Assembly (NCBI GenBank): GCA_001599815.1
Contig: BCIA01000004.1
Location: forward strand, 188,862 to 252,861
From: Furcasterigmium furcatum
Taxonomy: Eukaryota > Ascomycota > Sordariomycetes > Glomerellales > Plectosphaerellaceae
Length of the DNA: 64,000 nucleotides
Direction of reading: 5' to 3'
Part shown: one piece after another, positions 11,755-22,372 of the stretch
How the letters are laid out: every line of letters starts with the position of its first letter
Position numbering within the stretch: the first letter of the stretch is position 1
The notes under the pieces: generated by a model
Seen by the model: only the letters and a program-made list of their open reading frames with translations
What the model was told of the DNA's origin: nothing
Databases searched by the model: none
Program-made: the position numbers and the translations under genes

Positions 11755-14597
11755 ATGGCTCAAAGCGCAGAAGCTGACGTGGACCTGGAGGCCCTTGGGG
11801 AGCTGAATAACGCCGAGGCTCGCGCTCTCTTCGACATGGTCGACAAGCTCTCCGCTCTGGGCGTCGGAAAAATTGTCGACCTCCCCCAGATCATTGTCGT
11901 GGGAGACCAGTCCGCTGGCAAGTCGTCGGTACTGGGGGCCATCTCGCAAATCCAGTTCCCGGTGCATGGCGGTGTCTGCACTCGATTCGCAACGGAGTTG
12001 GTTCTTTCCCCGAGCGCTCGCCGGCGTGTCCAAGCCTCTGTTCACTTCGCCAACTCATCCAAAGCGGCGCATACTCTACGCGTCGATGATTTCGATCAGA
12101 AAGATATCGAACAGATCATCGGCACGGCCAGGAAGCAGATGGGACTTTCCGACAACAGCCGGGAGTACTCCAAGGACGTGCTGCGACTGGAGATCGAGGG
12201 CCCTGGCATGCGCCATCTCACTCTTGTTGATCTTCCGGGAATCTACCACAACGAAACCGACGAGCAGTCACCTGAAGGTATCCAGGTTGTCATGGACATC
12301 GTCACAAGCTATATGAAGAAGCCCAATAGTATCATATTGGCCATCCTCTCCGCCAGCAGTGGTTTTGCAAACCAGGCAGTCATGAAGGAGGCTGCCAAAC
12401 ACGACCCAGCCAGGGAGCGAACACTCGGAGTTGTTACGAAACCGGACGTGCCCCCGGTGGGCTCAGATCTACAGAAGGAATATCTTCAGCTTGTTCGAAA
12501 CGCGCAAATCACCCACAAGTTGAGGCTCGGTTGGCATGTGGTGCGCAATCGAGCAGAAAATGAAGAGGCCCGCCCGCAGGATGCCATCGAGGAAGACTTC
12601 TTCCGCACGGGCGCCTGGTCTTCCATCCCGGCTTCTGACCGAGGCATCGTCGCTCTTCGGAAAAGACTCAGCACACTACTTCACGAACACATCAAGAAGA
12701 GCCTCCCTACGGTCATCAAAGACATTCAACTTCAGCTGTCTGAGTGCGGAGACGATCTCTCGAGACTGGGGCAGCCAAGGTCGACACCTGGAGCCATGAG
12801 GTTATACCTCACTGGCGCTGCTGAACGGTTCCGTGACCTGGTCGTCGATGGAACCAGAGGCCATTACACCGACCCGTTCTTCGGAGGATTTGATGACGAT
12901 GACCGAAAACTTCGCGCTCGGTTGCGGATCTGGAATCGCGCCATCCGCCACATTCTCTTGGCCCACGGGTCAGCCTACGACGTGGTCGAGAAGGTGGGAT
13001 TGTTTGGTGATACCGGAAAACGGCGGCAAGTGCCCGAGTACCTCGCGGGGTTCCTCCGTGGGAACGTTTACACTAGCCTTCCCACTCCAAAGGTCATACT
13101 TCGGCTGCAGCTGGCTACGCAGCTGGAGCGCCAGGCGGCAATAAACCAGGGTATCGAGCTCCCAGGATACTCGAACATGGGTCTTGCAACTCAGCTGTTC
13201 CAGGAGCAGACGAAACAATGGGAGCCCCTGGCCGTGCAGCATCTCGAGAAAGTCACTTCCACCGTGAGGGACTTTGTGGAACAGGTTGTTCTCAACGTGA
13301 CCGGCTCGTCCAACGAGAGGACCAGGGCCGCCATTCTTTCCACTCACGTGGACCCTTTCTTCGATGCGAGGCAGGAAGTTCTCACTGCCAAGCTACATGA
13401 GATCTTGCGGCCTTTCAGGGACTCGTACGCACTGGCTCTTGATGCCGACTTTCAAGACGCCATGAACGACCTGGCGACCAAGCGTAAAGTAGCAAGCGAT
13501 TTGCAGGAGGCACAAGCAGGGCAAACGACCTCCAGCAGCTTTCGAGCTGAGCAGGCTGGTGGAGAGTTCGGGACTGAACGGATTGTAGACACGGTGCAGA
13601 CCTTCTATGAGGTAAGAATGGCCCAATCCCAGTCTCAGAGTCCGGTGTCCCAGGAGTGAGTTACTAACAACTGGGTGCTGTTAGATGTCGCTACGCACCT
13701 TTACCGACAACCTCATCAACCTCGCCATCGAGAGCTGCCTCGTAAGAGAGCTACCCAGTATCTTCAGCCCCAGTCTCGTAGCTACCATGAGTGACGAGCA
13801 ACTGTCAGCATTCGCCGCTGAGGAGGAAGGGGTGAGAAATCGTCGGTCACAGCTTGAGACAGACATCGCCCTTCTCAAAGAAGGACTTGGTCTGTGTCGT
13901 CGAAACATGCCGAGAAACGTGAACGGTCGGTGTCTCGAACCGCCTCTGCCCGCGTCTACAATTCGGGCTGACTGATTGGACCCTTTGTTAGGCCGAACCT
14001 TCAACTCTACGAGTGCAACGCAAAACAAACCCGCCACTAATTCTAGCAATGGAGGCAAGTTCAACCCTGGTGGCCCTTGACTGTGGCGGATGCTGATTCT
14101 AGCAAGCAGATGCACAGCGTTCTTCTAGGGCGCCGGGCAGCAAGGAGCCCAACAACCAAGCCCCGAGACCGAAAAGTGTCTTCGCGGAAGCGGCAGAGCA
14201 AGCATCAGCATCGCCCGGAGGGGCCTTCGGACGTGCCCCGGTCTCCGGGCCCACCACCGGCAAAACCCCCTTTGCTTCAGCGCCGGGCTCCTCCGGGACT
14301 GCGACCTCGACTAGCGGACACTTTACTTCCCCGTTTGCCGCTGCTGCTCCCAGTGGCGGTTCGCCCTTTGGTCCACCCAACTGGCAAGGGTTTGGCAAGG
14401 CCAACACAGGTTCTGCCAATGCCAACCCTGCCCCGGGGGGGCTGTTCGGTCAGGCACCCGTGCCAGCTGCGGGCTCTGGCCCCATTGGGAAGGTGTCGGG
14501 AAAGGCGACTTCAATATTTGCGGGAGGGTCCAGCGCTGCCCAGCCAGCTCAGCCTAGCAAGAATCTGTTTGCGAGCCAGGGTACGCCTGCAAAGTAG
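11755..14597 (+). CDS. dynamin-family (Mx/Vps1-like) large GTPase with FG-rich C-terminal tail
   Basis: Membrane-remodelling GTPase of the fungal Mx-like dynamin group. Exon 1 (11755-13611) encodes the GTPase and stalk: G1 GDQSAGKSS at residues 50-58, G3 DLPG at 159-162 and G4 TKPD at 228-231. Exon 2 (13685-13925) gives the effector-domain helices, from MSLRTFTDNLINLAIE to about ALLKEGLGLCRRN. Reading straight on would stop at 13975. Removing an intron (13926-13991) and a GC-AG intron (14055-14109) instead opens a frame to 14597, giving 882 residues. The last ~165 residues are Gly/Pro/Ser/Ala-rich with repeated AFG, PFG, GFG, LFG and PFA motifs. The first small intron has a weak donor (GTCGGT). 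An alternative pair, donor 13917 with acceptor at 14102, also enters the same final frame, so about 25 residues are uncertain. Confidence 0.85.
14055..14109 (+). other. probable GC-AG intron
   Basis: Donor G|GCAAGT with a branch-like GCTGATT and acceptor AAGCAG joins two coding blocks of the dynamin gene in one frame. GC-AG introns make up roughly 1 percent of fungal introns and nearly always carry GCAAGT, as seen here. Confidence 0.55.
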
Positions 14598-15407
14598 CAA
14601 GTTTTCACGGGCAGGATATACAAAGGATGTGAGCTAACTGGGTCATAGATCGTAAAGTCGCCGCTCCTACAGATGTGAGAAGGGGCGGAGACACTGGAAC
14701 GCGCCGGGGGGTTCCTTCTATATGGATGCAGTGGGCTAACTTCCGGCCCAGAAGGGAGTCACTGGAAGGGGGGGTCTTGGAATATCAGAATATATGTTTG
14801 TTGGATGACTTCAAGCGATGGTCGCCCGAGGAGCTTAGATTGGCGGACTACAGGTAGATGCAGTCTTCGATAGAGTACTGAAGAATACAAGATAGGGGTA
14901 AATACTGCGACGTGGCGCTCATATCAAGACTGGAAGGTCATGACAGTGCTGGCAGCGGCGGACAGCGGCAGGAGAACCATCGACCTCGTCATTCAATCTC
15001 TGCCTCATGTCAAGGGCGATATCTACGTGTCTCAGAGTTCACTGCATCCTCGATCTTGCGTACGGTCACCGACTCAGAGGATGGATGCGCCGGGGATGAC
15101 TTGGAGTGGCTCGACATCACGCTTCAACATGGATGCCCGAGAACGACACCGATTACCTTGCTTGTAAGCCAGCGCCGTGGGAGCTTGTCGCTTCCTTGCC
15201 GAAAAAGATGACATGCTAAGTGCAAGAGATAATCGTAGCGGTCCTAAAGCACGTAGAAACCGAATCTTCAAGGCGATGGTCTCGACAGGTCGTTCCTGGT
15301 GAGATTCTACGAGCCTGACGCGAGACGGCCATCAATGTCAACGGTGCCTCGGCTCCACTTTCATGAACTCAGGGTATCTCAATTACCAAACGCTTATCGG
15401 AGCTGGA
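14598..15407. other. intergenic (convergent 3' ends)
   Basis: About 810 bases between convergent genes. Two short open frames (14675-14857 and 14912-15211) show no family features. Nothing recognised. Confidence 0.55.
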
Positions 15408-18063
15408 TTATAGCATCATATACAACGCGATGGCCAGCGCCCACGAGAGCACGGCCATGTTCCCTGCCAGTCCCGCCGCCGCCGCCGAGTCGGGCCGCTC
15501 GTCCACCCGCTGCTGCCCGTCCCCGCTCCCGGGCTGCGGGCTCCCAACCCCCGAGTTCACGTTATCCAACCCCGGATCGGGCGCCGTGAAGGCCGGATCG
15601 ACCGTACTGGTGAAGTTCGACGACGTCCGGCTCCCCTCGACGCAGAGGTCCGGGTTCGTCCACGTCGCGTCCACCGCCATCCGCCACGCCGACTCGGCGC
15701 TCTGCACCATCTGCGGCGTGTAGAAGAACCGGCAGTTCGCCGGCTGGTACAGAAACTGCAGCGGCGTGCTCGCGTCCGAGGGCATGAAGGCGTTCTTCCC
15801 GTTCACCGCGCCCGCGAGGTCCGGGTCGCGCGCGCGCTGCAGCGCGTAGCCCCTCGCCAGCTCGCCGAGCTCCGAGCCCTCGAGCTCCCGCCGCCGCTCG
15901 GGCGGGCTCAGCGCCAGGATCGCCGCGGCGTCCGCCTGCATGTCGTTGAAGAAGAAGACCTGCGCGCCCTCCACGCCCGCGATGGCCTGCATCGGGCCCG
16001 TCTGCGGCCGCCCGCCCATGGTGACGGTCTTGACGCCGAGGCCCAGGATGGCGAAGTACGCGAAGAGGGTGCACGTCGAGCCGCAGGTGCCGTCTGTGAG
16101 GAGGACGACGTTCTCGGGGGCGAATACTGCAGGAGGGGGGTTGGAGCGGTCGCCGACGCCGGTGAGGTTGAAGTCCAGGTTCGGCTGCGTCAGGGGGCTT
16201 TGCTGGTACGCGGAGAAGGAATCACCGTTGAGCGTGACGGGGCGCAGGATCTCCTGGACGCCGGCGAAGTCTTCCCCGGAGGGCTTGAACACTTCGCCGG
16301 GGATGAAGTTCCCAATCAGGGCGCTCGTTGCCAGCTGCACGATGGCATCGCGCTCGAGCTCCGTCGTGGGCTGCAGCTGCGGCGGGAGCTCGTCCAGCCC
16401 CTGTGCGATGCCGACAAGGCTCTCGGCGAGCCTCAGGTTCGTGGCCTGGAACCGGGGCGCGTTGGGGAAGAGCTGCGCGAAGAGGTCGAAGCCTGCGATG
16501 ACGAAGCCTCCGCCGTTGGCTGAGAGGTCGACGACCAGCCGCTGCTTGTTCTGCTCCCGGCACTGAGTCAAGAATGTTTCCACCGTCCGCTGGAAGTCGC
16601 TGAGATACTCCACCGGCCCGAGATTGCCGTCCGGGGCGAAGGACGAGACTGAAAGGACCGCGACATCGCTGTACTGTCCCTGAAGGAAGTATCCCGAGGT
16701 CGTGTTGGAACCGCTGTCTCGCACAACAGGGGCGGGATAGCCGGGTCGAGGCGGCAAGAGCCCCGGTCCAAAGACCGGCGCCGGAGGGGCCCCGGGGGTG
16801 GTTTCGTCCGGGACCTGGGGTTGAGCATCCCCGACGGGCATTGTTCTGACCGGGTTCAGCTCCGGGTTGCAGAACCGGTTGTAGAAGTCCTCCCCGTTCT
16901 GAATACCCGCAAGGTTGGCACTGGCTCGGACGATGGCGAAGCTCTCCTGGGTCCGTTCCTGGCCGTTCTCGTACGTCAACGTGAGGCTGGGGCCTTGGAA
17001 AGCGATCGAACCAGCCACGGTGAGCGCGGCTTGCGGCGAGGCGTAGTTAGGAAAGACGGAGTTCCACTGGGAGTCGGGATCTTGGAAGCCGCTGAATTGC
17101 AGGTTCAGTTCCTGGATCAGGGTTGTGGCATCTTGCCCGTTGATCCTCGTGATCGCCGGAGGCATCGTGTTGGAGTTATTGCTCAGCATCCCTATCCAAT
17201 GTCAGCCCTTGAGCGAGAGAGAAACGACTCGCCCCGTAGATCTCGACGTACGTGAGTGATAGAGCCGGGGCACCTCGCGCCCATCTCTGCTCACGGACAC
17301 GATGTCCGATGCCAGGGCGTTGCCGAAAGCGAACGCCTTGAATATGTCACCGCGGTAGTTGAAATGTCCATCATGCGCAGATGCGAACAGCTGCAGGATT
17401 GCCAGCTGAAATTCGTACTCGCTCTGGTATCCTCCAGTCGCTGATGTTCGGCCAATCTCGGCCAGTCCTTCGGGGATGTCTGTCGGCGGCAGCATGTACG
17501 AGGCGGGCGGGTTCTTCAGCCAAGGCAGCGTGCTCTGCCACTGGGTGTATGCCTGGAGGCTCCTGATCAGGGCCTGAGCCGGCTCCGGTTTGTTCGGGAC
17601 GGTCTGGAGACATTCGAAGGCGAGTTGCGCCGAGACTGTGGGTACGGCTGAAGCAAAACGCCAGGTCAGTCGCTGCTCAAGACAATCATGGCCGCGGCTT
17701 TGTCTTACCGTTCGGATTCGCCGCCCTCATTGCATCCGCCTCGATGCCGACTCGTGCACAGGCACTTGGATTGAGGCCGCCCTGGCTCGGAGCAACCACC
17801 GGCGGCTGCGATGGACTGACTACCGGCGTGATCGTCGTCGCTGGCGGCGGCCACGGAATGAACTGAGGCGCCGGGGCAGCCTGAACGCCGATGCTGCCGT
17901 AACCTCCATGTCGATTATTCGTAGAGAGCCCGATGAGAATTACGAGTGAAGAGATGTAAAGGGAAGTCCAGCCTCGAAGTAAGAAAGAAGAAGAAAAAGA
18001 AGTAAATGGTGAAGAATAAGAAGTAGAAGCAGAAGCGACCGACGAGAATGAAGAGGCACCCAT
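15408..18063 (-). CDS. secreted peptidase S41 family-like protein, probably GPI-anchored
   Basis: 844 residues in three minus-strand exons: 18063-17709, 17647-17252 and 17191-15408. The N-terminus is Ser/Phe-rich, then a hydrophobic stretch SLYISSLVILIGLS acts as signal or anchor. The middle holds AVPTVSAQLAFECL and PPAITRINGQD, both typical of the fungal CPAF/S41 group. VDLSANGGGFVIAGFDLFAQ is the start of the tail-specific protease fold and LTDGTCGSTCTLFAYF contains the presumed catalytic Ser. GVKTVTMGGRPQTGPMQ follows, as in the family. The C-terminus (about 25 hydrophobic residues after a Gly/Asp linker) looks like a GPI signal. Role in fungi is poorly known; a cell-surface location is expected. 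An upstream in-frame ATG at 18147 exists; 18063 puts the hydrophobic segment nearer the start. Confidence 0.8.
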
Positions 18064-19058
18064 GATGCCCTCCGATGAGATAGGCCAGCTACCGCATACG
18101 AGGCAGCCCGAGATGAAAGGCGGGAGGCGCGGCGACGATGACCCCAAGAATACGGATCGCGACCTCGTCCAGCACGATCACGTTCATGAAGCAGCAAGCA
18201 GCATCCCTTCCTTTCTTCTCCAGGAAACAGACCGGTCGGGTCGCGTGCGTGGAGCGAGCGCCTGGTCCATATTTGAAGGATGCCGCTCAGCCTGGCCTCC
18301 GATGGCCAAGTTGAGACGAGCCGCAGTCTCGGGCCACCTGGACTTGAAGCCGTCTTGAAACGCCAGAGACTCCTCGACCCTGCGGACGCCCAAGTGTCCG
18401 GGATGCTGACCCCTGTTCGTCCCAGGGGTCACGGACGTTAAACGCTCCGCCATCTCGCTTGGCGGCAAGGCAAGCCGAGAGGCCCTGGTGGTAAGTGCAA
18501 GCGGAGATTTCGATCGCATTCACGGAACATTAACAATAACATTCTGGATGTTCGGCGTCCGAAGAGGTTGTCCTCTTGGGAGAGCCTGTTGGTGGCGACG
18601 GCTCGAATTTGTCGTGGCGCGCGGGAGTGCGCTGCTGTCGCACCTGTCCATTCATGGTACTTGTCCATGCGGTCCCCGGTGATGCTGTTAATAGACTCTG
18701 TGATCGATATCCAGTTTCGGACATTGGTCAGAAGCTTGGCCCTGGGGATGGGTTTCAAGCACGCGGAGCCGAGGAGGAGACAGATCCCTTTCCCGCCCGA
18801 ACTGAACCACCACCCGATCGATCACCGAGAGAACCGAAAGGTTCTTTTGCATCTCAAATGCCGGCCAGTAGCAGACTCGCTCACTCGGAACCCGATGTAA
18901 GAATGAATCATTCAATAGAAATTAAGGGTATCTATCCCAAAGAAATGCCCATCCTCCGATGGAGGGTAGACCACCGTCAACTCCAAGCTTCCGCGAAAGA
19001 CTGCACGGGCATGTTCTTGGCCCAAGTTTCAAGCCGCAATAGCGGAATTCCCTCTCGT
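18064..19058. other. intergenic
   Basis: About 1 kb without a supported gene, between the promoter of the S41-type gene and the 3' end of the fasciclin gene. A plus-strand frame enters from here but is an antisense shadow. Confidence 0.55.
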
Positions 19059-20264
19059 TTAAACCATGCCCATAACACCCATGCCCAGCACACCGGCGGC
19101 CACTCCCAGGCCCATGCCAGCGTACCGATTGGCCCCGTTCTCGCCGTCGGAGTCTCCGTCACCGTCACCCCCCTCGCCGGTCGGCCGGGGGCGATCGGTG
19201 GAGCAGCTCTCGGTGCACGGCAGGGCCGACGTGAACGGCACCGGTGCGCCCTCGCCCGTCGAAGCAGATGGGGGCGCCGTGAAGACGGGGTCCTGGATCG
19301 ACCGGCTGACTTCGGGCCGCACATCCTCCTCATTGACATTCAGCACGTTGTCGATCATCTGGATGACGCCGTTGGCGATGAGCAGGTCCGTCTGGATGAT
19401 CTTGCCGGTGTTCACGAAGATGTCGTTGATGTAGCGGGTGATGTGGAGGGGCGTGTCTGCCAGGGTTTCGAGGTCCGAGTCGTCCTGGAGATACGCGGCG
19501 CGAAGCACGGCGTTTGGTACAAGATGGTAGCGGAGGACACGGCGGAACTCCTCGTCGTCCATCGAGTCGAATGCGCCCGCCAGCCGCTGGAAGGCAGCGT
19601 TATGGGGCGCGAAGATGGTCGCGTTGGGCGCCTCGGCGAACTCTTGCACGAGATCGGCCTTGTAGAGCGCGCCGAGGAAGGACGTCAAGTCCATATACGA
19701 GTTCCGGATGGAGGGCTCCAGCCTGCGCGGCGTCACCGTGAGGGACTCGACGATCTGCACGAGGCCGTTGTCGAAGGGGATGTCGGTCTTGACGACGGTG
19801 ACACGGGTGCCGGTGCCCGAGGTGATGACCACGTCCTCGTTAGGCTGCATGGTAATGAAGACCTGCTGGCCGTCGGAGACGTTGGCGTATCTCGTGTCGT
19901 TCAGCAGGGTCGAGACGGTCATGGTGTCGCCGGGCTCCATGGAGCTCAGATCGACCTCTCCACGAAGCAAGCCGTACCTCAGCCACACGGGAATAGCGTC
20001 CTGGTCGGCATCCCAGCCCTGGCCCTTGACGAAAGCGGCGTCATTCGGCGCGATGATGGTGACGCCGTCGCTGGGGAGGTTCTTGTAGACGTCGGGGTAC
20101 TCCTCGATCAGGGACTGGAAGGTGGTGAGGTTTTCCTGCTTGGCGATGACCTCCTTGAGGCTTTGGGCCGCGACGGCGGGAATCGCGCCCAGCGTCGCGA
20201 GAGCTGCCAGGCCGAAGGCCACGAGGCGAGTGCGCGAACAGCGTGTCGATCTCCCGAGCGCCAT
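19059..20264 (-). CDS. fasciclin (FAS1) domain cell-surface protein, two FAS1 repeats, probable GPI anchor
   Basis: Intronless gene for 401 residues. A signal peptide (VAFGLAALATLGAIPAVAAQ) ends near residue 34. FAS1 repeat 1 (about 36-180) begins SLKEVIAKQENLTTFQSLIE and carries GVTIIAPNDAAF, the H1 box. Repeat 2 (about 180-325) has NATIFAPHNAAFQRLAGAF and YHLVPNAVLRA, and ends GVIQMIDNVLNV, the H2 box. A Ser/Thr/Pro/Gly-rich linker follows, then a hydrophobic Gly/Met tail (MGLGVAAGVLGMGVMGMV) expected for GPI anchoring. FAS1 domains serve in adhesion; in fungi such proteins sit on the wall or vacuolar surface. Start 20264 was preferred to 20291 because it places the basic n-region right before the hydrophobic core. 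Confidence 0.88.
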   Translation of the reverse strand: MALGRSTRCSRTRLVAFGLAALATLGAIPAVAAQSLKEVIAKQENLTTFQSLIEEYPDVYKNLPSDGVTIIAPNDAAFVKGQGWDADQDAIPVWLRYGLLRGEVDLSSMEPGDTMTVSTLLNDTRYANVSDGQQVFITMQPNEDVVITSGTGTRVTVVKTDIPFDNGLVQIVESLTVTPRRLEPSIRNSYMDLTSFLGALYKADLVQEFAEAPNATIFAPHNAAFQRLAGAFDSMDDEEFRRVLRYHLVPNAVLRAAYLQDDSDLETLADTPLHITRYINDIFVNTGKIIQTDLLIANGVIQMIDNVLNVNEEDVRPEVSRSIQDPVFTAPPSASTGEGAPVPFTSALPCTESCSTDRPRPTGEGGDGDGDSDGENGANRYAGMGLGVAAGVLGMGVMGMV

Positions 20265-21576
20265 CGAGAAAGGTGGTTTGCTGTTCCACAAAAAGAATAC
20301 GAGTAAAGATCGGAAGCGGAGGGCTGGAGGCGACTTGGCGCTGTGAGCGGAGCGTGCGTATCGAGTATTGGTGTTTCTGAGAGAAGATGTTGCGGGTGGA
20401 AGCAGTAGCAGCGTAATAGCGTAATGGTGAATTCAACGATGCCGTGTATGACCAGATCGAGAGATGGGTGAAGCGAAGAGAAGCCGGAGCTGGATGTGTA
20501 CCGAGCAGCAGAAGAAGAAGAGTCGCAGTCGCCGGCGAAGAGACAGAAAGTCCAGGGCAGATGGCCTTGCCTCTGTTTGCGATGCGATGCGATGGAACGA
20601 ACGACGGGCTGCGCAGAGCAGGAGCAGACTCACTCGACTCGGAGGAGGGAAAAAACAAGGGGAGGAATCAACAGTTAATCAACGCGATCAGCGGGAGAAA
20701 ATCGCGACAGCGGCACAGAGGAGGAGCCAAGGCCGTCCCCTTCCTGCTTCTTCCACCCCCGGTCTGGACCCCAACTCGCCCTGTGAAGCTTCCAGGCCAG
20801 GACCAGGACCGGGCTGGAAGGAAGCCAAATGAGGAGGGCCGCAGCTGCGAGTTGGCAGCGGAGAAGCTCAGCGCTCATCCCGCCGAGCTTGGCGTCTTGA
20901 TGACTGCATGCGTGACCCCTGGCCTGGCGTCCGAACGTGGCCAATCCGGGGTCTTGGGGGCCGGCGGGGCCTCAGCTTGGAGAAATTACCTACCCATCGG
21001 GTCACTGACAGGGGTCGAACTGCTGGGGACCTCCACTATTACTTGAGAGGTGGTCGTGGACTCGGGGGTACTCGTAGGGGCCGACCTCTCAGGTTGGGAT
21101 GGAGGAGCTGGGCTGAGTCTTGCATAATCAATCTCGAAGCCAAGCGGAAGCTCAAGTAACAAAACCTCAGCTCTTCATTCTGTCAACGTCCATTGGATGC
21201 CACCTGTGCTGCTTCTCCCCGATAAGCCCAGAACGCCCGCCGTTCGGGTGGCTTGCCCCTGAGAACCACTCACTGTCAGTGTTCTCAAACGGCCGCTACC
21301 GACCGTTGTCGACATGGTGTCGCCTATTCTTTTTCCCGCCTAGGCTGCTTTTCGAGGGGATCCTCAGCTCCAGGATGCCCCTGGCCACTGGCTGCCCGGC
21401 ACACCGCGCGAGTCACTCGGCGAAATCTCGTCGGGTCGGGTCTCGCTCAGCCTTACAAGTCCAGTATTTGTATTCCCCCCCTGCACCTATGCCGACTCCA
21501 TGACGATGCGCGACTCACAGCAGAACAGAACATCCCGAGCCGCGGGCATCTCTCTCAGAACAGAAACCCCGTGACA
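20265..21576. other. divergent intergenic region
   Basis: About 1.3 kb between the fasciclin gene (minus) and the DUF4291 gene (plus). Several overlapping open frames on both strands are low-complexity Arg/Ser/Pro translations with no family features. Presumed two promoters and leaders. Confidence 0.55.
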
Positions 21577-22260
21577 ATGACGCCGTACCGCCAGATCCGC
21601 GCCGCGTTCGACGACTCGACCGTCACCGTCTACCAGGCCTACAGCGCCGCCATCGCCGGCCCCGCCGTCGCCGCCCAGAAGCTGACGGCATCGCCCAATT
21701 TCAAAGCGGGCCGCATGACCTGGATCAAGCCCAGTTGGGCATGGGTCCTCTACCGATCGGGCTACTCCTACAAAGACCCGCGACAGGAGCGCATCCTGGC
21801 CCTGAAGATGCGCCGCGAAGACTTCGTCAACCTCCTGCGCCGCGGCGTGCTGTCCCACGCCCCGGGCGGGCAGCCCGTGGCGCCGGAGCGCGGAAAGACG
21901 ACCGACGTCCGCATCCAGTGGGATCCCGAGCGGACGGTCAGGCTCGGGAAGCTCGAGCATCGCAGCATCCAGATCGGGGTCCCCGCCGCATTGAGCGTGC
22001 AGTGGGCCGAGGAATGGGTTGTGCAGATCGACGACGTGACCGACAAGGCGAGGGAGCTCAAGCGACTGCTGGACGCGGACCAGGGCATCACGGACGAGGA
22101 GCTCAAGCGGCTGGGCTTGATCCCCGAGGAGCGAGTATTCCAAATCCCGGAGGACGTGCAACAGAGATTAGGCATGGTGGCCCCTGAGGAGGACGACACC
22201 GGCGGGCGCGAATTAGGGGGCGAAGACAAAGTGTCGCGAGATTCAGGTACGGACGACTGA
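21577..22260 (+). CDS. DUF4291 family protein
   Basis: Single-exon gene for 227 residues. The family signature is clear: PYRQIRAAFDDSTVTVYQAY near the start, then ASPNFKAGRMTWIKPSWAWV and YRSGYSYKDPRQERILALKM, with RIQWDPER later. The C-terminal 40 residues are acidic and not conserved. The function of DUF4291 is not established; the conserved Arg, Tyr, Trp and Lys residues suggest an enzyme. The start at 21577 is the only ATG in frame that keeps this motif; the ATG at 21500 runs into a stop. No targeting signal is evident. It overlaps nothing and lies tail-to-tail with the cation transporter (112 bases apart). Confidence 0.85.
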   Translation: MTPYRQIRAAFDDSTVTVYQAYSAAIAGPAVAAQKLTASPNFKAGRMTWIKPSWAWVLYRSGYSYKDPRQERILALKMRREDFVNLLRRGVLSHAPGGQPVAPERGKTTDVRIQWDPERTVRLGKLEHRSIQIGVPAALSVQWAEEWVVQIDDVTDKARELKRLLDADQGITDEELKRLGLIPEERVFQIPEDVQQRLGMVAPEEDDTGGRELGGEDKVSRDSGTDD

Positions 22261-22372
22261 TATGACTAGCTACCCAGCTAACAAGAGTAATGCTTACTTG
22301 CGCTCGGGCTTCCGAGATGAGTGGAACGGGCCGCGGGAGATTCATGCCGCCTCATAAGGGCGAGCCAATGCC

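Noticed and set aside
13685..13978. Dynamin ending at the stop at 13976-13978
   Set aside because: The end would be an unrelated stretch after the effector-domain helices, whereas removing small introns opens a long compositionally coherent frame. Kept as an alternative isoform only.
15940..16566. Plus-strand frame of 208 codons inside the S41-type gene
   Set aside because: Antisense artefact of high GC; no domain.
18576..20306. Plus-strand open frame of 576 codons over the fasciclin gene
   Set aside because: It is the GC-rich antisense of a clear FAS1 protein, has no family features and is Arg/Gly/Asp-biased low complexity.
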